From Fimbriimonadaceae bacterium (GTDB taxonomy: Bacteria > Armatimonadota > Fimbriimonadia > Fimbriimonadales > Fimbriimonadaceae): 64,000 bases of DNA. Below are positions 43,595 to 53,000 of this stretch, piece by piece (position 1 is the first letter of the stretch; each line of letters begins with the position of its first letter). The position numbers were made by a program, and so were the translations under genes. The notes under the pieces were generated by a model. That model was not told the origin of the DNA, did not search any database, and saw only the letters and a list, made by a program, of their open reading frames with translations. Location of the stretch: NCBI GenBank assembly GCA_020847855.1, contig JADLBH010000001.1, forward strand, positions 1-64,000, read 5' to 3'.

Positions 43595-44847
43595 GCGACC
43601 GGCTGGAGGCCGCGCTGGCAAGCCTTGAAAAGTTCAGGCACGCGGGTTGGCGGCTTGGGCTGGATCGGATCGAGGCGTTGCTCAGTTCGCTCGGCGACCC
43701 ACATCAGACGTGTCGGTTTGTCCACATCGCAGGCACGAACGGCAAGGGTTCGACCACCGCGTTCGTCGAAGCCGTGCTCCGGTCACAAGGGTATCGGACT
43801 GGGGCGGCCTTCAGCCCGTATGTCTATGAAGTGACCGAAAGGATCCAGGTCGCGGGCAAGCCCTGGGGGCGTGACCGTTTTGCCGAGGCACTTGGGACCG
43901 TGATCGCCATCGCGCACGGGATGGATGGGAGCCCCTACGGCCTTCCCACGGAGTTCGAGATCAAGACTGCGGCAGGGTTTCTCGCCTGGGCGCAGGAGGG
44001 TTGCGACGTGGTTGCGCTCGAGGTGGGACTGGGTGGGCGGCTCGATGCGACGAACGTCGTGGACCCGGCCGTTTCAGTGATCGTGAGTATCGGGCTCGAC
44101 CATACGGAGCACCTCGGTACCTCGCTCGCACGGATCGCGCGCGAGAAGGCAGGCATCATCAAGGCGGGCCGACCGGTCGTCGTGGGCGAAATGCCACCCG
44201 AGGCCGGTGAGGTCGTCGAGTCGGTCGCCGCCGAGCTTGGTTCCCCGGTCTTGCGTTTTGGGCGCGAGATCGCCCTGGATCGGAGCGGCGAGGGCTGGCG
44301 CGTCGAGTGGCCCGACGGGTCAGCGGGGCCGTTCCAACCTGGGATTCAAGGCTGCCCCATGCCACACAACGCGGCTCTCGCCCTTGCGTCCTGTGCTGCG
44401 GGAGGTTTCCTCTGCGATGGCAGCCTCGCCTGCCGCGCGGTCGCCGAAACGCGACTGCCGGGGAGGATGGAGCGTCGCACCTGGTCTGGCCGAGAGTGGA
44501 TCCTTGATGGCGCCCATAACGAGGATGCGGCCCGCATGTTAGCAGCGAGCCTGCCCGAGCCTCTGGATGTGATCGTCGGGATGCTGGAGGGCCACGATGT
44601 GCGGGCTTTTGGGAGAGCCTTGGGCCCGCGGGTGCGCCGGGCCTTTGTCGTGCCTATCGCCTGGCATCGCAGCCGCGACGCACGGGAGCTTGCGGGCGAG
44701 CTCGCCGAGTGCGGCTGGGAGGCCATCCCATGCACTAGCATCGCGGACGCCTTCGCCCGACTCGACGGAACTCAGGGCACCGTGCTCGTGACCGGGAGCT
44801 TCTACCTCGTCGGCGAGGTCGGCCGGTTCCTCTCGGCCCTCGAATGA
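43591..44847 (+). CDS. folC: Dihydrofolate / folylpolyglutamate synthase
   Basis: ATP-dependent Mur-ligase-like enzyme adding glutamate to (dihydro)folate, 418 residues. HIAGTNGKGSTTAFVEAVL (P-loop), FSPYVYEVTERIQVAG, VALEVGLGGRLDATNVVDP and GLDHTEHLG are typical; the C-terminal domain has LDGAHNEDAARM. GTG 43591 overlaps the stop of the preceding gene as GTGA. Confidence 0.94.
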   Translation: MSDRLEAALASLEKFRHAGWRLGLDRIEALLSSLGDPHQTCRFVHIAGTNGKGSTTAFVEAVLRSQGYRTGAAFSPYVYEVTERIQVAGKPWGRDRFAEALGTVIAIAHGMDGSPYGLPTEFEIKTAAGFLAWAQEGCDVVALEVGLGGRLDATNVVDPAVSVIVSIGLDHTEHLGTSLARIAREKAGIIKAGRPVVVGEMPPEAGEVVESVAAELGSPVLRFGREIALDRSGEGWRVEWPDGSAGPFQPGIQGCPMPHNAALALASCAAGGFLCDGSLACRAVAETRLPGRMERRTWSGREWILDGAHNEDAARMLAASLPEPLDVIVGMLEGHDVRAFGRALGPRVRRAFVVPIAWHRSRDARELAGELAECGWEAIPCTSIADAFARLDGTQGTVLVTGSFYLVGEVGRFLSALE

Positions 44848-44850
44848 CCG

Positions 44851-45600
44851 TCAGCGCACGCCAAAGCCAAGCGTGACGATCGCGGTGATCGCCTTTTCCC
44901 GGGAGGTCGTGTCGTTGATGCCTTCGCCGCTCACTTCGGTGGAGAACTCGGGGGTGATCTGGAGCGGGCTCATGCGGGCGAACCGAACGCCTGTGATCTT
45001 GGCCCCGCTGTTCGAGGCAATTTCCTCGGCCCTTCTTCGAGCGTCCTTGGCGGCCTCGGCCAGGATTTGCACCTTCTCCTCGCTGATCTTGGTGTAGATG
45101 TAGCTCGGCTCGCTGGACTCGATGTTCACGCCTTGCGACAAAAGGTCGGTGATCTCGCGGGCGATCTTCTCGATCTGGTCCACGTTGGAGCTCCGGACTT
45201 CGACGGCCTGGGTGAGCTCATAGCCTTGGACCGTGCGCATCGTCTGGTAGTCGTAGCCCTCGTCCGCGGGCCGAGGGGCGTAGAGCGTCTGGGTTCGGAT
45301 CGAAGAAGGGAAGACCTCCTCGGCCTTCACCCCCTTGGTGGCCAGGAACTTCTGCGCCTTGTCCACCGCGCTTTTGAGCCCGGAGTAGGCACCTGCCATG
45401 TCGTTGGCCCGCTGGGTCACCTGAAGCCGCCAAATCACGAAGTCGCTTGAGATCTGTTTTCGGGCTGAGCCCGTGACGCGGATCATTTCAGCGTCGCTCT
45501 TCGAGCGTACGAGTGCGTTCCCCAAGATCGAGGCGCCCACGACCGCCCCGATGGACACGATGAGGGCAACCAGTGCCCCTCCTAGCTTGGAGCCTTCCAT
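44851..45600 (-). CDS. SIMPL-domain (DUF541) membrane-anchored protein
   Basis: The protein has 249 residues from ATG 45600. A single N-terminal membrane helix (LGGALVALIVSIGAVVGASI) anchors a periplasmic SIMPL domain: MIRVTGSARKQISSDFVIWR, the VEVRSSNVDQIEKIAREITD helix, and AAKDARRRAEEIASNSGAKI. The family's role is poorly defined (BP26-like, stress linked). TTG 45663 is an alternative that would overlap the upstream BON gene; no ribosome binding site decides. It is convergent with folC, three bases apart. Confidence 0.85.
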   Translation of the reverse strand: MEGSKLGGALVALIVSIGAVVGASILGNALVRSKSDAEMIRVTGSARKQISSDFVIWRLQVTQRANDMAGAYSGLKSAVDKAQKFLATKGVKAEEVFPSSIRTQTLYAPRPADEGYDYQTMRTVQGYELTQAVEVRSSNVDQIEKIAREITDLLSQGVNIESSEPSYIYTKISEEKVQILAEAAKDARRRAEEIASNSGAKITGVRFARMSPLQITPEFSTEVSGEGINDTTSREKAITAIVTLGFGVR

Positions 45601-45640
45601 TTCCGAAGATTCAGACGTGCGGCCCTCGGGGTTCGTATCC

Positions 45641-45883
45641 CTATTGGCGGTAGACGGCGTCAATGACGACGTCCTTGACGATGCCCTTCTGTCTCAACCC
45701 GTTCCCGACCTGGAGCAGGGCGCTCTTCAGATCGGTCGGCCCACCCACGATCCCCTTGACGACGCCACGGATATAGGCGACGCCATGCATGACCCGGACG
45801 TCGGCCTGGGTCACGTCTATCATCTTCCTGCCAAGTTCGGAGCGGAGCTGCTTGGAAGCTCGAACGTCGTTCGGATCGGCCAT
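45641..45883 (-). CDS. BON-domain protein
   Basis: The protein has 80 residues, one BON fold: ALGRKMIDVTQADVRV-like strand (here LGRKMIDVTQADVRVMHGVA), YIRGVVKGIVGG and VGNGLRQKGIVKDVVIDAVY. BON domains bind membranes or other envelope components, but no signal peptide is visible. TAGAAT lies six bases before ATG 45883. Divergent from the subtilase; followed by the SIMPL gene. Confidence 0.75.
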   Translation of the reverse strand: MADPNDVRASKQLRSELGRKMIDVTQADVRVMHGVAYIRGVVKGIVGGPTDLKSALLQVGNGLRQKGIVKDVVIDAVYRQ

Positions 45884-45889
45884 AGATGA

Positions 45890-45895
45890 ATTCTA
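45890..45895 (-). promoter_or_regulatory. -10 box (TAGAAT) for the BON-domain gene
   Basis: It lies six bases before ATG 45883, in the divergent region shared with the subtilase. Confidence 0.5.
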
Positions 45896-45934
45896 TCTCA
45901 TCTGGGGTGCGAACCGAACCAACCAGAAATCGCG

Positions 45935-45940
45935 TATACT
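45935..45940 (+). promoter_or_regulatory. -10 box (TATACT) for the subtilase gene
   Basis: TATACT lies 63 bases before ATG 46004, giving a leader of about 55 bases, unlike the leaderless genes around it. Confidence 0.45.
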
Positions 45941-46003
45941 CTTTTGGGTAGGGGTAGTCGCGCACCTTGGCTCGGGTACCCAGGCAATACATTGGTGACC
46001 AAT

Positions 46004-47713
46004 ATGAGAAACCGGACCTTAGTCTGCGTCGCCCTTGCTCTCTTGGCGCTCCCCTCGTTCGGGCAGCAGTATCGAGAGATCCGTGGCGAGAAAGAATTCA
46101 GCGGCGAGATGATCGTGCGGCCGGTCGGCTATGACGACCTCGCCAAGCGAGGCATTACGGGGCAAGCGGCACGGGACGTGCGCAGCAGGGCGATCAACCG
46201 ATTTCGTCCGAACATGATCCGCGTGATCCCCGGCACGGACATGTACGTCGTGCGGGTTCCGAGCGGGTTCAACGAGAACACATACTCCTCGTCGCTCATG
46301 GCGACGAGCGACTATCGCTACGCCGAGCCCAACTACATCGTGTACCCGCTCGCCGTGACGCCGAACGATCCCCTATTCAACCGGCAGTGGCACCATGCCG
46401 TCATGGGTTCGACCGTGGGTTGGACCTATGGCACCGGCACGTCGAACGTGACCGTGGGCATCTGCGACACCGGAATCATGAAGAACCACGAGGATCTCAC
46501 GCCCTCGATCCTTCCGGGCTACAACTCGGTGGACGAGCTGACCGAGGCCAACGGTGGGGACGTGAACGACGTCAACGGCCACGGGACCCACGTCGCGGGC
46601 TGCGCCACCGCGATCGGCAACAACAGCCGCGGCCTCGCGGGCGTGTGCTGGAACGCAAAGATCCTTCCGGTGAAGGTTTCGAACAGCCCCGGCGGCGGTG
46701 CCTTCTTCGATGACATCCTGGGCGGCGCGAAGTGGGCGGCCGAGAACGGTGCCCGCGTCGTGAGCGCGAGCTACTCGGGAGTCGAGGGCCAAGCGGTCGG
46801 CGACACCGGAACCTACATCAAGCAGCTCGGCAAGATTTTCCTCTATGCCGCTGGCAACTCGCCGGTGAACCTGGACTTCGAGCATCCCGACACGATCGTG
46901 GTCTCCTCGTCCTCCACCCAGGACAGGGCTTCGAACTGGTCCGCCTATGGGCGCGGCGTTCACGTCCTGGCACCGGGCGAGACAGTCTGGAGCACGACGA
47001 ACGACGGCGGATACCAGGGTTGGTTCGGCACGAGCATGTCCACACCGGTCGCGAACGGCGTGTGCGCGCTGATCTGGTCCATCAATCCCAACCTGACGGA
47101 GCAGGAAGTGAGGGACATCCTCTATTCGACCTGCGTCCGCATCCCCAAGGCCGACGGCTCGGCCCTTGATTACAGCCACGGGCGCGTCAGCGTCTCGGGC
47201 GCCGCACTGGAAGCGTTCCGTTCGCTCTCCATCGAGACCAAGTTCAAGCCGACCGTGGTGCGAACCATCCGTGGGACGTACTTCTCCGGCAACCTGAACC
47301 TGATCCAGAACGGAGCCGGCGGTGGATACCGGGTTCGAAGCGAAGCGGTCGCCAATCGCGGCCACTACACCGACATGGGTATGGACTTCAAGTCGGGCGT
47401 GAGCCGGAGCAGCTTGCTCAGCCTCACGATTCGCGCCGATGCCAGCTCCAACGTGGATGGAACGACTGCGATGCTCTACGTCTGGAACTATCAGACTAGC
47501 AATTGGCAGTTCATGAAGGCAGCGGCTGCGACCCGAAACCCGAACAAGATGGAAGTGACGATCAATTCGGGCTTCGACCGCTACGTCGCGGCAGACGGTT
47601 CGATCAAGACCATGACAAGGGTCTTCTCCACCGACCGGAGGAGGGGCCAGGCTGGCGTTCCGTTCGTCGGGGCGCTACGGTTCGGCGAGATCCACGTGAC
47701 CGTGCGCCGCTAG
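46004..47713 (+). CDS. Secreted subtilisin-family serine protease
   Basis: The protein has 569 residues: signal peptide (1-20, ending PSFGQ), a prodomain (about 25-115), the S8 catalytic domain with D155 (GICDTGI), H193 (NGHGTHVAGC), oxyanion N285 (YAAGNSP) and S344 (FGTSMSTPVANG), and a C-terminal beta domain (about 420-569). The full catalytic set is intact, so it should be an active extracellular peptidase. ATG 46004 opens the signal peptide. A hairpin follows the stop. Confidence 0.93.
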   Translation: MRNRTLVCVALALLALPSFGQQYREIRGEKEFSGEMIVRPVGYDDLAKRGITGQAARDVRSRAINRFRPNMIRVIPGTDMYVVRVPSGFNENTYSSSLMATSDYRYAEPNYIVYPLAVTPNDPLFNRQWHHAVMGSTVGWTYGTGTSNVTVGICDTGIMKNHEDLTPSILPGYNSVDELTEANGGDVNDVNGHGTHVAGCATAIGNNSRGLAGVCWNAKILPVKVSNSPGGGAFFDDILGGAKWAAENGARVVSASYSGVEGQAVGDTGTYIKQLGKIFLYAAGNSPVNLDFEHPDTIVVSSSSTQDRASNWSAYGRGVHVLAPGETVWSTTNDGGYQGWFGTSMSTPVANGVCALIWSINPNLTEQEVRDILYSTCVRIPKADGSALDYSHGRVSVSGAALEAFRSLSIETKFKPTVVRTIRGTYFSGNLNLIQNGAGGGYRVRSEAVANRGHYTDMGMDFKSGVSRSSLLSLTIRADASSNVDGTTAMLYVWNYQTSNWQFMKAAAATRNPNKMEVTINSGFDRYVAADGSIKTMTRVFSTDRRRGQAGVPFVGALRFGEIHVTVRR

Positions 47714-47735
47714 TCGGCGCGTTGCAACGGCGGGT

Positions 47736-47763
47736 GCGCCCCTGGGGACTTTCCCTGGGGCGC
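47736..47763 (+). terminator. Hairpin after the subtilase gene
   Basis: GCGCCCC (47736-47742) pairs with GGGGCGC (47757-47763), and inside it GGGA pairs with TCCC around CTT. It lies 22 bases after the stop, has no U-tract, and its arms match those of the palindrome at 49885-49905. Confidence 0.55.
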
Positions 47764-47818
47764 GAGCCCGTGGGCAAGACGGAGATTTCGCCCTCTGTCG
47801 GATTTCCGCTCCAAGGCT

Positions 47819-48964
47819 GTGCCAAGAACCGACCCACCCGTGACTTCGAAGCGTCCCAAGAGACTGCCACCGACCCTCGATCAGGTGGTGGACTTGCTCT
47901 TTCAAAAGCCGGAACGCGACCCGGAGTGGTTCTTTCAGCGTGTACGGTGCCCGCTCTTCCGAACCATGAACAGGGCTGCGGGAGAGGCACTGATCCGGGA
48001 GCGCGTTTCTGCTCACCGGTGGGTATTCACGGAAGTGAGACTAGGGCGCCACGTTTGTCACGCGAACCCCTCGAAGGAAGTAAGACTCGGACTGATGGAC
48101 GGCCAACGAGGCTTCTGTATACTCCTCGAGGGATTGCTGGGTGTTCAGGCTGGTGCGCGAACCAAGGGACGCACGGCCACGATCTTGTCGCAGGTCGTGA
48201 ATCCCGGCGAGCTGGTGCGCCACTTTGGGATGGCAGCTCGGCTCGGCCGCTGTGCCCACCGCGAGGACGCTCTCGCTGCGGTCTACGCACTGAAGAACTC
48301 CTGGGTGCTGTCAATCCCGGAAAACGAGTTGTTAGAGCCCAAGGACTTGGAGCCAGCCGTGTACCACGGGATGACCCTGGGCCTCATGGGATCGCTCTTT
48401 GACGCATTGAGCACGAACCGTGTGATCGAGAGACGACTGGCGGACGGTGGCCGCCGAGTCCGATTCGTCGCAACGATGCTCGCGGTCGCTGCCCGCCATG
48501 GCGAAGTGGAGACGTTGGCCGAAGACCCGGATTTGTGGACGATCAAGACGAACTTCGACGCGCCCGCTCAGTTCTACAAAGGACTGGCACGTCTCAAGGA
48601 GAAGGACATCGGGTGGCGATACGACCTTCACATGCGGGAAGTACTGGAAATCCCACGGGGCAAGGGAAGGGTCCGACTCTGGCCGCACAAGCTCGTCTTC
48701 CCCGCGCTCTGGAAGAAGTTCGAAGGGGACTTGGCCGCCTTGAAGGACCTCACAGAGGCACCCGAGCGGGAGAGGGGCTTCCGAGCCGTGTGCCGGGACG
48801 TAGCCTACGCCGCCTATCGGGAAGAGGATCGGCCCGACAAGGTTCGGCTCGCCAGATACGGCTTAGCTGCTGACTGCCTGACCGAGTGGGAAAAGCACCT
48901 GGCTGACGTGCTTCCCAGAGAAACGAGGGCCGATCCTGATCGCGAACACTGGCTCGTCAAGTGA
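47819..48964 (+). CDS. Unrecognised protein, 381 aa
   Basis: A soluble, mostly helical, basic protein with no recognised domain. Segments such as GFCILLEGLLGVQAG, MTLGLMGSLFDALSTNRVIE and RLKEKDIGWRYDLHMREVLE look structured. Cysteines are scattered rather than in zinc pairs. No membrane helix or signal peptide is visible. GTG 47819 is the longest start; GTG 47840 is also possible. Codon third positions and overall GC are a little lower than in its neighbours. It is followed after 126 bases by another unknown gene, with a small GTTCCG-TTT-CGGAAC hairpin between. Confidence 0.7.
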   Translation: MPRTDPPVTSKRPKRLPPTLDQVVDLLFQKPERDPEWFFQRVRCPLFRTMNRAAGEALIRERVSAHRWVFTEVRLGRHVCHANPSKEVRLGLMDGQRGFCILLEGLLGVQAGARTKGRTATILSQVVNPGELVRHFGMAARLGRCAHREDALAAVYALKNSWVLSIPENELLEPKDLEPAVYHGMTLGLMGSLFDALSTNRVIERRLADGGRRVRFVATMLAVAARHGEVETLAEDPDLWTIKTNFDAPAQFYKGLARLKEKDIGWRYDLHMREVLEIPRGKGRVRLWPHKLVFPALWKKFEGDLAALKDLTEAPERERGFRAVCRDVAYAAYREEDRPDKVRLARYGLAADCLTEWEKHLADVLPRETRADPDREHWLVK

Positions 48965-49090
48965 CTGGGTTCGTTCCGTTTCGGAACAAGTCGTGCCCCG
49001 ATGGATCGTCTTCGGAACTCCGTTCGCGGAAAGCGCATCCTCGTGATTACCGGCCCTGGATCTAGAAGGTCGGTACTTGAGGAAAAGACA

Positions 49091-49873
49091 ATGCGTAAGC
49101 GTAAGAATCCGACAACCGCAAAGACGACGCTCATCGGCCTGGCCATCGTCGCCGGGAGTACCTTCCTCGCGAAGGTGGGCTCCGAGTTCAACGACGATCT
49201 GGGGACCCACGCGGCGACCCAGATTCGACTAGCGTTCCGAGCCGCGCGGGAGAAGCCGCTCCCACCCTCGCCTCCACCGAGCCCAGCTCGGTCGTATGCG
49301 GTAGATCTGACCCCGGAGGGCCGACCTGGACCTGGCATCCTCGCTGGCCTTGCTCGTGAAGCGAACCCAAGTGCCGCGGCGGGGGTGGTGCCGCTCGGCC
49401 TCATGGTCGCGGGCTTCGATACGGTCCTTGCCGTTAACATCAAGCTCTCCGATTGGGCACGGGGTGCCCACGAACGGGTCGGCCTGGTCGTCTCCGACCC
49501 CGACGGGGCATCGAGCCTTCTTTCGCGTCCCGGTTCGCGCTGGGCCGAAGAGTTTCGAAAGGAGACCGGGTCCCTCGTCGTGGTCGTCAATGCAGCCTCG
49601 GCGGCGGAGGCAGTCGAGATGGCGTCCGAGTACTTCAAGAGCCGGGCGGTACAGAGCTTCCTTTCGGCGTGGGAGGCAGGCTGCGTGGGGCCGATGACGG
49701 CCGAGGTCCGCCAGGTTCGCGTCCAGCTCGGTTCCGACATCGAGGCAGACATCTCGGCTTACGTCCGGACGCCGTCCTCGAAGTCGCTCGATCAGCTCTT
49801 CGGGGCGGTCATGGGCATCGTCGAGGCCTACGAGGCGAAGGCGATCGAGAACCACCAGGCCAACGGGACGTGA
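49091..49873 (+). CDS. Unrecognised membrane-anchored protein, 260 aa
   Basis: ATG 49091 opens MRKRKNPTTAKTTLIGLAIV, a basic start and one membrane helix (about 11-30). A Pro-rich linker (PLPPSPPPSPARS) leads to a soluble alpha/beta domain with hydrophobic strands (VPLGLMVAGFDTVLAVNI, GSLVVVVNAASAAEAVEMAS). TTGAGGAAAAGACA precedes the start and could hold the ribosome binding site (GAGG). No family is recognised. It ends shortly before a perfect nine-base palindrome. Confidence 0.65.
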   Translation: MRKRKNPTTAKTTLIGLAIVAGSTFLAKVGSEFNDDLGTHAATQIRLAFRAAREKPLPPSPPPSPARSYAVDLTPEGRPGPGILAGLAREANPSAAAGVVPLGLMVAGFDTVLAVNIKLSDWARGAHERVGLVVSDPDGASSLLSRPGSRWAEEFRKETGSLVVVVNAASAAEAVEMASEYFKSRAVQSFLSAWEAGCVGPMTAEVRQVRVQLGSDIEADISAYVRTPSSKSLDQLFGAVMGIVEAYEAKAIENHQANGT

Positions 49874-49884
49874 GCGGAGTGCCT

Positions 49885-49905
49885 GCGCCCCTAGTCTAGG
49901 GGCGC
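49885..49905 (+). terminator. Perfect palindrome after the unknown membrane protein gene
   Basis: GCGCCCCTA and TAGGGGCGC pair around GTC, a nine-base stem 11 bases after the stop. Its outer seven bases are identical to those of the hairpin at 47736-47763. Confidence 0.55.
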
Positions 49906-49954
49906 GGGAGCGGGGCCAGGGATTGCAACCTGGCCTCGCGGTCCAACAAACCAA

Positions 49955-49985
49955 AGCGGCCCCTCTTCCAAGGAAGGGGGCCGCT
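49955..49985 (-). terminator. Intrinsic terminator of the membrane pyrophosphatase gene
   Basis: AGCGGCCCC pairs with GGGGCCGCT and, beyond one bulged base, CTTCC with GGAAG around AA. On the minus strand the stem is followed by TTTGGTTTGTTGG, the most U-rich tail of any hairpin here. It lies 29 bases after the hppA stop. Confidence 0.75.
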
Positions 49986-50014
49986 CGATTCTTCGGCTCC
50001 GTAGGAGGGAACCT

Positions 50015-53000
50015 CTAGCCTTGCGGCTCGCTGTCCTCGGTGGCCTCTTGCGGCGCGGCAGCCGGCACCGTGGGCGCCGCCGATCCGAGCTCCGGTGTCG
50101 CTTCGCCGGACGCGGCCGCCATCTCCGAGCCCAGGCTGCCCCGCTTGGACATCCAGATCGCCACCGCGAGGGCGACGAGGCCCGCAACCGTGATCACGAT
50201 CAACTCGGTGTTGCCCCTCGGCGCGATGATCGCGGGGACGAGGAGCAGGGCGATGAGGTTCATCACCTTGATCAGCGGGTTAAGCGCAGGCCCGGCAGTG
50301 TCCTTGAAGGGGTCGCCGACCGTGTCGCAGACCACGCCGGCCTTGTGGGCCTCGGTGCCCTTGCCGCCGTGCAGCCCGTCCTCGATGAGCTTCTTCGCGT
50401 TGTCCCAGATGCCGCCCGAGTTTGCGAGCATGACCGCCAGGAGCTGGCCGCTGAGAATGGCCCCGGCGAGGAAGCCGCCCAGTGCTTGCGCACCCGTGAG
50501 GTTGTAGAGTTGGCCGCCGACCTCGACCGGTTGCTTCCCGATCGAGAAGCCGAAGGCCACGATGATCGGGAGGGCGATCGCGAGGATGCCAGGGCCGAGC
50601 AGTTCCTTCTGGGCGGCGCCGGTCACGATCTCGACGCACCTTGCATAGTTCGGCTTCGAGGTGCCAGCCATGATGCCCGGATCCTTGCGGAACTGGTCCC
50701 GCACCTCGTTGATCAGCTTGAAGGCAGCGCGCCCGACCGCGTTGATCGAGAACGCCGAGAAGAGGTACGGCGCCGCACCGCCGATCAATAGACCCAGGAA
50801 GATCTCCGGGATGTCGAGCGGCATGCCGATGCCGGTGAGCATCGCGGACTCCACGTAGGCGTGGAACAAAGCGACGGCAGCGACCACGGCGGTCGCGATG
50901 GCGAAGCCCTTCGTGAGGGCCTTGGTCGTGTTCCCGGCCGCGTCGAGCCGTTGAATACCCTTGGACGCCTCGGGGTTCGCGTGGCCCGCCCCCGACATCT
51001 CGAAGACGCCTTGAGCGTTGTCGCTGATGGGCCCGAACGTGTCCATGGCAAGGATGAAGCCAGTCGTGGTCAGGAGACCGAGGCCGACGAGGGCGATCCC
51101 ATAGAAGCTCAGGATGTAGCTTCCATAGACGCTCACGGGGAAGATGAGCAAAGGCAGAATCAGCGCGGCCACGATCGCGAACACGCTGAAGACCGAAGAC
51201 TCCTTGCCCAGGGCAAAGCCCTGGATGATCATGGGGGCTGGGCCTGCCGTCGCAACGCCCGCGACCTCGGTGACCGGCTTCTTGTGCAGGGAGACGTAGT
51301 AGTCGGTCAATCGCTCAAAGACGAACGCCATGCCGATACCGAACACGACACAGGCGAAGAAGCCCCACCAGGGCACGGTGTTCTGCTCCAAGCGAGCGAA
51401 GGTGACCTGCTCCGTAGGAGGCCCAGGCGCCATCGGGTCGGCCTGCCTGGCGGCGTTGATCTTGTCGAACTCTTCGACAGAGACCTTGCTATAGGTGATC
51501 GGCGGCCCGGAGACCTTCTGGGCTGGGATCTCGCCCTTGGGGTCGTCAATGGTGGCTACGATCTGGCCGTTGGCGTTCCCGAAGAAGAGCACCGGCTTGG
51601 AGTCGGTGACCTTGATGTTCGGGTTCTGCTTCTTGGCCTCGGTCAGCAGGGTGTCAAAGTCCTTCTGCGTGGTCGGGCCATAGTGGAACGTCTGGGTCTC
51701 TGGTTTGGGGGTCACCCCAGGCGTACCGGGCGGTGGGGTCGTGGTCATCTCGATCTGGAAGACCTTGTATTCCTCAGAGAGCCGTTCGCCGATCGTCGTC
51801 GCCTTGGCGGGTGGTGGGGCGGTCTGCCCCGGCACGGCCTGAGGCTGAACCTGGGTTGCATAGCCCGCGACGGCCAGGGTCGAGTCCTTGGTGATCCGCT
51901 GGAAGCCGCTGAGCGGGTCCGGCTTGCGCACCTGCTCGCGCTGGGCCGCAAGGAAGTTTGTGATCGTTTGCTCGCGCTCCGTGGCGGTCGCGCCGATCTT
52001 TTGGAGCGTCGGGTCGTCCAGGATGTCCGCCGGTTTGATCTGGTAGCGTTCCTTGCCCAGCTTCTTCGCGGCGGCGTCTTGGGCCGCCCAGACGAGCTGG
52101 ACGTCACGGTACTGGAGCTCCGCTGAAGAGACGAGCTGGTTCGTGGCGATCTTGGCTCCGGTCCCGCCCATCATCCAGTAGGCGAGGCCGGCGGTGAGCA
52201 CGATCGCAGCCACCGCCGATACGTTGAAACCGCGCCCGATCGCCTTGAGCGGGTCGGCGTCCACATTGTCGCTGCCCTTCACCATGAAGATGCCCAGGAT
52301 CGAGGCGATGATGCCAACGCCGCGGGCCATGAGGGCGAAGAGGATCAGTTTCATCCACGTCTGCTGGTCGAAGATCGCGGCCGTGGCAGCGCCCAGCACG
52401 ATCGCGGCGACGAGCGTGACCTCATAGCTCTCGAAGACGTCCGCCGCCATACCGGCGCAGTCTCCGACGTTGTCGCCCACGTTGTCGGCAATGACGGCCG
52501 GGTTCCTCGGGTCGTCCTCGGGGATTCCCGCCTCCACCTTGCCGACCAAGTCCGCTCCGACGTCGGCGGCCTTCGTGTAGATGCCACCGCCGACGCGCAT
52601 GAAGAGGGCGGCAAGCGAGCCGCCGAAACCAAAACCAACGAGGAGCCGCATGGCCTGCTCGCCCGCCAGGAGGAAGATGAGCGTGGCGCCGATCAAGCCC
52701 AGGCCGACCGTCATCATGCCCGCGACCGCACCGGAGCGGAACGCGACTTGCAGTGCCTTCGCATAGCTGGTGAGTCCTGCGGCCGCGGTTCGCATGTTCG
52801 CAGCCACCGCCATTCGCATTCCGAGGAACCCAGCGATGTAGCTGGCTGCAACGCCCAAAACGAACGAAACCGCCACCATGAGGGCCGTCTGTTGACCGTA
52901 GTCGCCTTGATAGAGCACGAAGAGGCCGACCGCCAGGACGACGATGAAGATGATCATCGTGCGTACCTGCTTGCTCAGGTACGCCATCGCACCGTCACGG

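Noticed and set aside
50861-52126. Long plus-strand frame opposite hppA
   Set aside because: Shadow of the pyrophosphatase reading frame with no recognisable features.
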